DNA of 64,000 bases from Dysidea avara. Lineage: Eukaryota; Porifera; Demospongiae; Dictyoceratida; Dysideidae. Below, piece by piece: positions 32,401 through 64,000 of the stretch (position 1 is the stretch's first letter; the number at the start of each line of letters is the position of its first letter). Location of the stretch: the NCBI RefSeq assembly GCF_963678975.1, contig NC_089278.1:10071479-10135478 (forward strand), in the 5' to 3' direction. The position numbers were made by a program, and so were the translations under genes. The notes beneath the pieces were generated by a model. The model ran no database searches, was not told where the DNA came from, and worked only from the letters and a program-made list of their open reading frames with translations.

Positions 32401-35400
32401 ATAATCACCTCTTCTTGCCAAAACTGGTCATTACTGGGTGTTCCACCTTTCAGTGACCCATCACAGTGACATTTATCCCACAACTGGGAACAAGTTAACA
32501 TGCATGAGTCCAACTTGGGAAAGTGTATTGGAAATGGAAACAGCATTCCTAGTGGGGCAAGAGCATTCCTCATGTACTTCTCCAATGATTCACACTTCCT
32601 AAACATCACATCAACTGATACCTAAGAAAAAAGCAGTATAACCAACACTGCACAATGGTACACACCAAAAAGAACAAAGTCATTCCAATTGACCAAATAT
32701 CAGCACATCCTGGGTCATAGCCTGAGTTATGGGAAACCTCAGGAGCTCGATAATATTCCTGTTAATCAGCAACCACAATGAACAACCCTAGTCTTTCAAG
32801 TGTATACCCACCGTGCCTGTGTTTCCAGTGTTTGCTCGAAGTACTGTCTTAGGACTTGTCATTAGAATCTGCAGAAATAGTTGCCTTGGCTAATGACACC
32901 ATACAGTGAGGTAAGCATTGTAAAAGTTTTAGTATTCAACAATTCAAGTACTCTGTAGAGTTAATGATCGAGTACTCCCTAGCTAATCATATGATTAGCT
33001 GTACTAACTCAAGTGAATTTCTATACGATCCAAGTACCAATGAGTAACTGACTTACTATTGCCTTCAGACAAGCATAACTCGATAACGGCTAAGACTATG
33101 GGCTTGATTTTTTTATTGTTCTACATTGCTTTCAGCATACAATATGTGGTATTTTCAGTTTTTAGTGTCCATGTTAACAGGTACCAATAGCAAGCTACCT
33201 TGTTGGTGCCAAAGTCGGTCAGCTTCAGGTTGTAGTCTTTGTCTACCAGACAGTTTTCAGGCTTGATGTCTCTATGATATACACCCTTCTCATGTAGATA
33301 GGTGACAGCTAGCAAAAGCTGAAAGATGTAGTGGCAAGCAAGAGGCTCTGAGAATGGCTTTATCCTGAAATATAATTGAAGAATTTGTGTTATGCAGTGT
33401 GTGCATTCATGTGTAATTAGCGTGTGTGTGTGTGTGTGTGTGTGTGCATGCGCGTGTGCCTGTTCGTAAACATGCTATGTATGTACACGCAAATAACATC
33501 ACACTATAAACCACACACACACACATACATTTGCTGCTTTTCCATGGGTCCAGTCACTAAGTAATTGAACAAGTCTAACTTTTCACAATATTCAAATACC
33601 ACAAACCGCATCGGCATCAGAGGTCCATCTAACAAAAAAGTACAAGAACACTAACACTATAACATCCTGTGATATACTGTTAATTAGTTAGTTAGCTACT
33701 AACAAATATCTTTAGAAGGGCAAGAATGAATTTTGATGGTCACAATACACATTGTACAGGAAGACATTATAATATACACATTAGTATGCATAATGTACTA
33801 TTATTCTACCAAATATTTACATTACAACTACACAAATACTTTGGAATCTTCAACTAGAGTAGGGACCATAGCACATTGATAAAAAGTACTGAAACAAGCT
33901 GGAGTAGTACATGATATTAAATCACAGTAGGGATATAATATCGTGCACTACTCCAGCTTCTGGTGTGTTCTGAGATACTTGAGAAATAACATGCTGCTCC
34001 TTAGACTGTCATAGATTGCTTTTGGTGCGTTCTCAGATAGCTGGGGCACGTGGCACCATTTCTTTCTCATGATGCCATATGTGTGGGTTCACCAGTCATA
34101 ATTTCACAAAAAAAAAGTTAACAAACAAGTACACAAAAAATTTGGAAGAGTAGGACTATAGCACATTGATAAAAAGTGCTGAAACAAGCTGGAGTAGTGC
34201 ATGATATTAAATTACAGTAAAACAATAAGAAGTGTTACATCCATATTGCAGAGTTCTGGTGTGGTATGTTATTCTCAGGTACGCACCTGAGAATGCACCA
34301 GAAGCAGTCTAAGAGAGTTTAAAACCCTGGAGCTGCATGTCATTCTCAGGTAGCAGCATGTCATTCTTAGGTACATGAAAATGTACCAGAAGCAATTTAC
34401 AAGAGTCTAAAATGCAAAAGTTTTTTTGGAGCGGCATATCACATTCTCAGTCCAATTATCGTCTGGAAAGTGAAGAATCCATTACACTTTGTTGTCAGCT
34501 ATGTTCAACCCATTACACAGCATTACAAATCAAGAACTGTTCAAAAAGCACCTCTGCGATCAAAGTAGCTACTATGAAAAATATGGACAATTTCCACTAC
34601 AAGGGGAAGCCATCACGCAACAATACCTTTTGCCGTCAGCAAAGATGAATGGGACACAAAAGAAGAGGACGCTGGTAAGTCCATGAAGAATGCACTGTAC
34701 ATACTGCGGTATGCCAAAAGGCATGTGTCCGGCTGAAGCAACGTCGAACAGTGAAAAAATCAAGCCTGTAGCCTTAGCCGTTATTAAGTTACGCTTGTCT
34801 GAATACATCAGTCAGTCAGTCAGTCACTAGAAAATTCCATAGCAACTTGTTGAAAGCATTTCTGGTCGATCTGAAGGCTTGTTTGGGCTTAGGTTTTACA
34901 ATACTGCTTCATTGTTGTTGCAGGGAAAAGTGAGGCTGGTGGTTTTTGGGTGATAATTTTTCATGGGTCATGCCCATGTGATCCTTATTATACAGTACTA
35001 TCAGACTGTATGATTAGGTGTCTACAAAACATGTACATCCTGGCAATGAATTTTCTTGTGGACTTGTTTATTAAATTACTATTACCACATTATTACAGGT
35101 TGTTAGCTACCCCATCCACGATCAACACATTATTAGTATGACTTCTTAATCCTACAGCCTTACCTGGATGGTAAGCTGACCGTGGTTCTAAGGCAACATC
35201 AAATATCTCACAAAGGTTCTTATGCTGAAAGTGCGCCTTCTTCAGCTGGTCCAAAATTTTCAGCTCTTTCAACTGCGCTTCTCCTTGACCTTCAAAAAAG
35301 CTCTACAAGAACGGGTAGACTGTAACATTTTTTAATATAAGATTCCAAATTATAAAGTTATTAAACTGGTGGTTGTGTCACCTTAATGCACACTTTGTTG

Positions 35401-35513
35401 TTCATAGATGCAGCAGAAAGATCAGACGCGCGCCATGTAGTCCCGAAGTAGCCGCTGCATAACTCGCCATCTACCTTGTATCTACTTCCTAGCACCACTC
35501 CGGTCAAATCCAT
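29450..35513 (-). CDS. Ser/Thr protein kinase with C-terminal PUB (PUG) domain
   Basis: Twenty exons read on the minus strand: 35513-35382, 35302-35164, 33628-33529, 33364-33199, 32868-32812, 32758-32666, 32621-32409, 31455-31384, 31337-31243, 31004-30882, 30830-30767, 30602-30391, 30346-30295, 30242-30109, 30061-30010, 29960-29919, 29898-29752, 29650-29621, 29556-29534, 29516-29450; about 670 residues. The kinase domain (residues 1 to ~350) has VCIK with the ATP-binding Lys, [15 protein letters not shown] and EYYRAPEV, so it should be active; the Gly-loop is degenerate ([10 protein letters not shown]). The closing HRWL helix is in exon 9. Exons 12-13 encode a PUB-like fold: [20 protein letters not shown], then YRIMPIEPW and [15 protein letters not shown], close to PNGase and UBXN6 PUB domains that bind the p97/VCP tail. 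A short acidic linker and helical tail follow. The kinase subfamily is unresolved (CAMK/AMPK-like look). The 5' end could include another upstream exon. Confidence 0.8.
31940..32091. repeat. 21-bp minisatellite, about 7 copies
   Basis: Unit TGCACCAACTACRTAGCTAGC repeated in register, varying only at one base (G or A). It lies in intron 7 of the kinase-PUB gene. The length, a multiple of three, leaves an apparent reading frame (VGAASYV repeats on the minus strand), which I regard as accidental. Confidence 0.9.
33052..33135 (-). mobile_element. Repeat family with AGTCAGTC/MNGTQ-type segment, fragment
   Basis: Contains CAGACAAGCATAACTCGATA and GGGCTTGATTTTTTTATTGT as in the copy at 15985-16510. 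Lies in kinase-PUB intron 4. Confidence 0.5.
33836..34245. repeat. Broken fold-back MITE arms and linker repeats
   Basis: Two partial arms (33836-33960 and 34110-34245), each with AGTAGG, ATAGCACATTGATAAAAAGT and CTGAAACAAGCTGGAGTAGT, as in the element at 18669-18974. Between them and up to 34400 lie several copies of a segment with TTCTCAGGTA and GCACCAGAAGCA; related sequence recurs near 36590-36680. Confidence 0.6.
34560..35000 (+). mobile_element. Repeat family with AGTCAGTC/MNGTQ-type segment, copy 2
   Basis: Includes AAGATGAATGGGACACAAAA, a GTAAGTCC word that looks like a splice donor, TACATACTGCGGTATGCC, and a (CAGT)n run before CACTAGAAAATTCCA. Inside intron 2 of the kinase-PUB gene, opposite strand to that gene. 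Confidence 0.55.
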
Positions 35514-37151
35514 GTGTACAATCACTTGCTCGACATCACCTACTCCTCTTCCATCTCGACAAAAGTGCCCGATTGTAAAGCGAGAAAACTAAGAACCACA
35601 ATCAAAACAAATCAGCCTCGCAAAAGATGTATCGAAGGGTGCTTCTTGTCGCCAATGTTGTCACCAGATAGCAGTTGCCGTCATCTTTAACCAGTAAGTA
35701 ACGAGGGAACCTTTCACCAGTTCAGCAGTAATACTAGTGTATTTGATGCGCGCACGAAATGTTGGAATGTATTTCGGAATGAATTGTATCGTTGTCAGCT
35801 GGGCTGTCCAGGCAGTTTGTAGTATTGTGCTCTCCTAATACACTACTAGAGGTTAACCTGTTGCTAACCTCACAGTATGAGTATTTTTTTTTGTTGCCGC
35901 ACAGGGTCCGACAACGTACGTATTGAATGAGGTTATTATTATTGTTATTAGCGCTTTACAGTGACCAGCACTGAAGGTCTGACAGCAACATGTGCTGCAG
36001 CCTTAGGATTACCTAACTTAATTGCAAGGACTTAGACTTAGTGGCTTATAGCTGACAGAAAAGGGGCCAAAGTAAGGGGGAAAAAATCCCAACCCCAGGA
36101 TTCGAAAAAAAATCCCTCTTGAGGTAATCACTCAGGAGAGGTTTAAGAGTACATGTACATAATGAGCTATTACATTTTGGTTTTGTCTTTTGTAAATACT
36201 CAGTCCTGTACTCCAATAATGCTGTGTTTATGTAAACAGCACAGTCCAAGTGGGTTAACAAGAGTGTTTAATGTTTAAGGTAACATACAGTTGCTGGTGA
36301 CAGCCACTGCAGGGGGTGGTAGCAAGGGCCAGTCCAATGTTTACATCTAGTGACTTTCAGTCGAGTGTAATGTGACAGTTGTCACAAATATTTGCCAAAT
36401 GCATGTACCCTTCCGCTATGTTATATAGTAATTGTTCTCCTTGTACTTAAGTCTTGTTACAGTGACTAAATTATCGAATTATTTGTTCTTTGCCTGTCAG
36501 GCCTTCATCTAGGAAATGACTCAGGGGGGTACTATAAGCATCTCTTCTTACATGGTATCTAGGGGCCACTGTCAGATGCTCCTGGTGCATTCTCAGGTAC
36601 AGTACCTGAGGATAACATGCCACACCTGAAAAATTTTGTATTTTAGACTCATAGATTGCTTCTGATGCATTCTGAGGCACTTTCATTTAAACTATTAAAA
36701 TTTAGGGGAGGGGGGGGGAGAATTTGTCAAGGGGCCTCCTGCCCCACCCCCAAATGAAACCCTGGTTGTCAAGTTTGCAGATTTGGGGATATGTAGGACT
36801 CTTAGTAATGAGCCTATCCACTGCTACATCTGACCAGCTGGACCAGTTGAAAATTCCAAATTTTTTTTGTGTACTTGTATTAACTGTCTCTGGTATTTTC
36901 CTGATTGTGTGGATGCCTTTGGCATGTATACCATTCTGGGTTTCTCAAAATGTAATGTCTTCTTAAGTTAAGCTTTTTTTTTATGTTTACATGTTAACCC
37001 ATTGCACAAATGCATGTGTATGCTGGTAGTGTTTTTAACTTAGTACCAGCTAAATGCGGAACCGACCAAATTTTTCCTGATTATAGAGTCATAGATACAT
37101 ACTAAGGGGTACTTTGGAACCTTAACTAAGTGTCTGGTATCCTCATTGTCC
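35514..37151. other. Gap between divergent kinase-PUB and HECT-A genes
   Basis: 1.6 kb. Contains a minus-strand LINE/SINE-like tail at 35936-36048, short segments of the TTCTCAGGTA repeat near 36590-36680, a poly-G run near 36710, and a 5' remnant near 36840 of the fold-back arm word AAAATTCCAAATTTTTTT. The first exon of HECT-A may lie at its right edge. Confidence 0.5.
35936..36048 (-). mobile_element. LINE/SINE 3' tail
   Basis: On the minus strand it reads TTAGGTAATCCTAAGGCTGC, then AGACCTTCAGTGCTGGTCAC, then TGTAAAGCGCTAATAA, followed by an AAT-rich run. A sister copy lies at 42857-42987 and a shorter one at 17363-17402. TGTAAAGCGC followed by a short microsatellite is a common ending of retroposed elements. 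Confidence 0.6.
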
Positions 37152-46627
<9,476 letters not shown>

Positions 46628-47185
46628 TGTGATAATGTGTATATAGTGATTACCAAAACATAATATTGTATATAATTATGTGTTATAAATTTGTATTTTA
46701 ATTGTTAATAGCTACTCCTGTAAAGCAAAACTCTATAAGATTTCAATATTGCCATACAACAAAACCTCATTAATGGGGCCACTTATGGGATCCTGGCCCT
46801 ATTAATGAGGTGGCCCTATATTAATGTGGCCATAAAGGACAGTGGGTTTTTGTTATGCTGTAACATTTTATGAGGAATGTAACTTGCAGACTTTTAACTG
46901 TCACTAATACTGCATGTTGAGAGATTTCCATATACCGGTATATCTGCATGAGAATAAAGTATAGATGCATGTACAAACCTGTTTACTCCAATAGTTTTGA
47001 TTTTGTAAATGACAACAATCAATATACAAACAAATAACATAACATAGATATAAATAATCTATTTATTGAGGCCGGTATACAAATCCAACTTATAAAAACT
47101 GGTGAGCTTAGAATTGAAAATGACAATATTTTTCTTGTCTATTTTTACTATGCCTCAAGTGACTTCACAGCCTCCACCAATAAAC

Positions 47186-48015
47186 TTAAGGTGGCGGTAT
47201 ACTGGAAACCCATGTAATGGGAAGCCTTATGAAGTGAAGCCATAATATTACCACAAGAATTTGCTTTATCAGATCACGCGATTACACTTACGTAATAATA
47301 ATATGGCTACGTTGCATGTTAAAGCGCGTGGCTTTGTTGTAAGAAGAAATTCATCGTTGTTTAATATGTAGTAGTAAAGAAGACATTCACAAAAGTAAGT
47401 AGGGTAGTATAGAAACTTAGTTTAAGGGGATTCGTATCCTTTGCGCGAAATTTTGGCGGCAAGGGTAATTTGTGGTTTTAGTATGGTATCCTTAATGGTG
47501 AAGACGGCTTTTCTACGTCAAATTTTTCTAGTATACTAGCTTTAAATCCTTGTATAACAAGATGCAGTTGTGCAACAAAGGTGGGCGAAGGGCGCAATAC
47601 CCGTAAAAAATTTTCCGTGTACGTAATCCTGGCACTACCGTCCACTTTTCATAGTCGTGGACGCTTGGCACAAGGAAACTATATAAATAAAATGATGTCT
47701 GCTTACGCTATTACTATGGTAAACTCATTACGCCCTAGGCATTGCCTGGGAAAACCTGAACAACCCATCGTTTGATCCGTCTTGGTATAAGGCTGCGAGT
47801 AAATTGACGTAAAGATGATTATAAAAGGGGTTCCTGAATTGCTCTGTATCCGCATTTCCACGTGTTTTAGCAGTGTGAAATTTCTTATGGCCACAGTGTA
47901 ATGGTCGTGCTAAAACGTGATACAGCATATAACTTCGTGCACTCTTTATTCTGTGTTTTATGAATTTTATAAATCCGTGTATCGATTAATAATTTTGCGG
48001 TTACCGCCACCTTAA
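47186..48015. mobile_element. TTAA-flanked TIR element, piggyBac-like (non-autonomous)
   Basis: TTAA at 47186-47189 and at 48012-48015 flank perfect 10-bp inverted ends GGTGGCGGTA and TACCGCCACC. TTAA duplication is the hallmark of piggyBac-type transposition. The 822-bp interior has no transposase-like frame. The interior is less AT-rich in places (GCGCGTGGC, CCCTAGGCATTGCCTGGG). Confidence 0.75.
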
Positions 48016-48615
48016 CCATAATATTATAGTTTTTCAATTTTGTCAAAGTGACAGGGATGCATGTGTACAAATGAATAAGCCTAGAAATAAACATACGTAT
48101 CAGATGATAACAAGTAAACACAGCATTACAAAAAAATCAGTAATACAATTATTATAACAACAGTGAAAGGCTGAGTGGAATAAACTCGACTTCTTAATGA
48201 TACAGTGTTCCAAATGAATTGATTGGCTGTTTATAAAACTACATAGTTTATAGACATAACTATAGCCAGATGGATAGAGGATGAGATCTGGTTGATCATG
48301 GAACTTGAATCCTTGTGTTAGACAGTGTATATGACAGAGACTCATGTAGGAAGTATAGGTGCTTTACTGTGCTTAAGCTGCTATACTCACCACCCGGTGA
48401 TGTCTACAAATTTCAAAATCAGTCAAATTGAAAGGCATTTCAAGAAAATCTTCATGATGTAACTATCTTTATAAGCATGCAGCAACCCATTGAATGTATA
48501 TGCTCTACTGATTAGAGTATTAACACAATACCCCAGACTTATAGAGAAGTATGGTATAGCAATCTGTACGAACCAACTAATGGCTATAATATGTGTTTTA
48601 TTGCTGTCTTGTGGT

Positions 48616-48905
48616 CAGTGGTGGATACAGGGGGGTTGCAATGGTTTCAGCTGAAACCCCCTCTGAAAATAGCGTGCGCCCCTAATTTATTTATGATTTG
48701 TGCGGGTGACGATTCTCAATCGAGAGTTATTTATATTAAGTACTGGCATTTCAAAATCAGCATTAACAGCAGGTAGTAAACTTTTTTTTTTTGCCTTCAA
48801 CTTAAAGCTATGCTGAAGATGCAATTCCAGAGTGGATGCCCCTGACAGTTATTGAAAACTTCCTCAATCTGAAACCCCCTCTGAAAATTTCTAGATCCGC
48901 CACTG
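48616..48905. mobile_element. Non-autonomous TIR element, ends CAGTGGYGGAT
   Basis: CAGTGGTGGATACAGG at the left is mirrored by CTAGATCCGCCACTG at the right; GAAACCCCCTCTGAAAAT occurs inside near both ends. CAGTGGCGGATC-type ends are common in hAT-related MITEs. No clear target duplication was seen. Confidence 0.65.
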
Positions 48906-49945
48906 GAGGTCATAGCTAATTGGCTATTAGCAATCACTTATGCAAACAAGCCAGATTGAAAGTTTTAAGTCAAATATGGGTACCAGGTAGCTATCTGAAC
49001 ACTTCTAGTAAACGGCTAGATCCCACCCCCCATCCTGCCTAGCTACTCAGTGTCAAAAGTACTCAAAATTCTATTATGCACTCTTGCTATAGGAGACTAG
49101 CAAGTGTACAATAGTAAAATATGTACAAGAAGGCTTCTGGGCTTCTGTATGGATTCTTACGCAGTGGAAAACCCTCTGAGCAGTTATCTGATCTTAACTC
49201 ACTAGTTTTGAGGTAGCCAAAGTTGTGATCATCATCAGACAATGCCTTTTAAATAATATGTAGCTATTTCAAATTAATCTGATAGAGTGAACAACTACTT
49301 GAATCTTACATTTTGGTTTTCCAGTACTCTGGTTGTTCCAGCAATCTGAGTCAAATAACTGAAGTGGTCATCAGATAACCAGGTAGCTAGCTATCAGCTC
49401 ATTAGCACCCCCAACAAAGATTTCACATTTTGTGGTTAGTGGTTTCCACTCTGGACTTCTCCTGTTGCAGGGTGTAGGAGTGATAGTTTTGGATGCGGTG
49501 TAGAACTTGCCTGAGTTTCAGTAACTCAGTGCTGAGCTACACTGTCTCATTAAGAGACATGAAATGAGGTGACCATGACCGATAAGGATCACTAGGTGGC
49601 TAATTATCAACCCTTGGTATTACTTTGGCCATAGATAAGGGGTGTCTATTATCTATGCTTTGGCAAACTAGCTGTAACAGATAAGAAGCGCGGGTGTTTA
49701 AAGATAGGTACGAGGTTACACGAAATTATCGCGCAGGTTGCTTCAGATACTGTATTCTAACATTTTAACTCGCAGGTTGGTCAGGAGCAACGAGGCACTG
49801 AGCAGCGAAGGCAACAGATCTGTACGTGATAATAAGCACGGGAATAAATTAAAAAGGTAGCAGTACAGTTTTGTTTCAAGTGTGAACTTCACAGCAAGCT
49901 ATATAGTCACGGTTACACCATACACACTACACTCCTCAGGTAGAG

Positions 49946-63070
<13,125 letters not shown>

Positions 63071-64000
63071 GTAAGTACACCTACCACAACTTAAATTGAT
63101 AAAGAAAAGCATTTTATAGCTACAAGACTTAATATGTTGTTTTGATACATGACTATGGAATCAAGACACATGGTATTGAGTCATGTGACCAAGAAAGCCA
63201 GCACCACACCACACCCTGGGTATATTGACAGGAAGAAAGAAAACAGCTTTTTCATGCATGCATAGCTCCGTGGCCCCTTCTCCAATGCACACCATTTTTG
63301 CATTGTAGCTGTCCACCAGGAAGGGTAGGCCACACAGCAAATTTGATAAAATTCACACCAGCCATTTGCAAGATGTGGGTATTCAAAATCTTATTTTTCT
63401 TCTTAAGCCATGGGGGATTTGATTTCTTTTCACATGCTTTGTAAAAATTGTTATAAAACACAAATGCATATCTCGATTGCCTTGATCTTTGGCACAAATT
63501 AAGAGCATATAAAGGTGAATGCGCTTACTTAAATTTATTGTGAATCTGATGAATATCCAAGAAGTTGTGAGCATTTATTCATGTAAAAATTTATTATAGA
63601 GTTGCAAAGTTATAAAGCAAACACCTGTAAATCGTGGGATCAAGATACTCTAATAGAGCAGTCACTGCAGGGTAAAAAAGATACACAAAAAATTTACTTG
63701 AGTACTTCCATACCTAACACCCGCATCCTTAACCACTGAACTGCTGCTATCTTTGCTGATCACCTCACTTAATTTCTGCTTTATAAATGAAAATTTGTTC
63801 TGGTTTAAATCTGCTCTACCAATAGAAGTACTAGATTTTCTAGTTATGCACTTTATTAGAGTAGTACAATAATATTATCAAAATATTAAAGTAAAACTCT
63901 ACCAAAGGAAGTTCTAGATTGTTTTAGAACATTCTACATATGTTCTATTGGAAGTCCTTAAAATGTGTAATCTATTAGAGTATATTACAAGTGAACCATA
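63071..64000. other. HECT-B intron sequence to window end
   Basis: More than 900 bp without an exon. It includes TACTCTAATAGAGCAGTCA at 63646-63664 and partial copies near 63850 and 63970. The last HECT exons are expected just beyond the window. Confidence 0.6.

Larger units (their letters stand above)
46628..49945. other. Gap between tandem HECT genes
   Basis: 3.3 kb. Contains a possible AATAAA polyadenylation signal for HECT-A near 46952, a small imperfect palindrome near 46760-46840 built on GGCCCTATTAATG, the TTAA-flanked element at 47186-48015, the TIR element at 48616-48905, and the presumed HECT-B 5' UTR just before 49946. No exon was recognised. Confidence 0.6.

Overview
The window is nuclear DNA of an animal. 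All the genes use GT-AG introns, many of them only 40-80 bases long. Gene content is animal-like (Claspin, a PRSS23-type protease, NEDD4-family C2-WW-HECT ligases, arginine kinase, an EFCAB12-like protein). Compact gene spacing, AT-rich introns full of short fold-back elements, and a SINE with an invertebrate-type tail suggest an early-branching invertebrate. A demosponge is my best guess, but that is inference and not proven by any one feature.

Layout. 217-2581 (+): 3' half of 6-phosphofructo-2-kinase/fructose-2,6-bisphosphatase (5' end outside the window). 2673-3115 (-): mitochondrial ribosomal protein mS25, tail-to-tail with PFKFB and head-to-head with MCM2. 3227-10359 (+): complete MCM2 in 22 coding exons. 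10631-20282 (+): Claspin in 14 exons. 20591-22943 (+): EFCAB12-like EF-hand protein. 23006-23938 (-): intronless PRSS23-like serine protease. 23939-28235: repeat-rich gene desert. 28236-29318 (-): intronless arginine kinase. 29450-35513 (-): 20-exon Ser/Thr kinase carrying a C-terminal PUB (PUG) domain. 37152-46627 (+) and 49946-63070 and beyond (+): two tandem NEDD4-like HECT E3 ligase genes, the second cut off before its catalytic cysteine.

Functional links. MCM2 (replicative helicase subunit) and Claspin (replisome and checkpoint adaptor) lie head-to-tail 271 bp apart. Both promoters contain an E2F-like site and a CACGTG E-box, which predicts joint G1/S expression. A 47-bp block containing an RFX-type X-box occurs almost unchanged in the MCM2-Claspin gap and directly at the EFCAB12-like start codon. 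The two HECT genes share their exon phases almost throughout and both have lost the second tryptophan of WW1, so they come from one ancestral duplication.

Non-coding structure. Introns and gaps hold several fold-back MITE-like elements with related ends but different cores, at least five other terminal-inverted-repeat elements (one flanked by TTAA), a tRNA-derived SINE, a degraded Ty3/Gypsy integrase fossil, a mid-size dispersed repeat that carries a short open frame, a 21-bp minisatellite, and more than twenty copies of a 19-bp motif (TACTCTAATAGARCAGTCA) that often occurs in same-direction pairs and never in the exons called here. Exon coordinates were assigned by eye from splice consensus, reading phase and remembered family sequences; phases sum correctly in every gene, but boundaries could be off by a base or by an alternative splice site.
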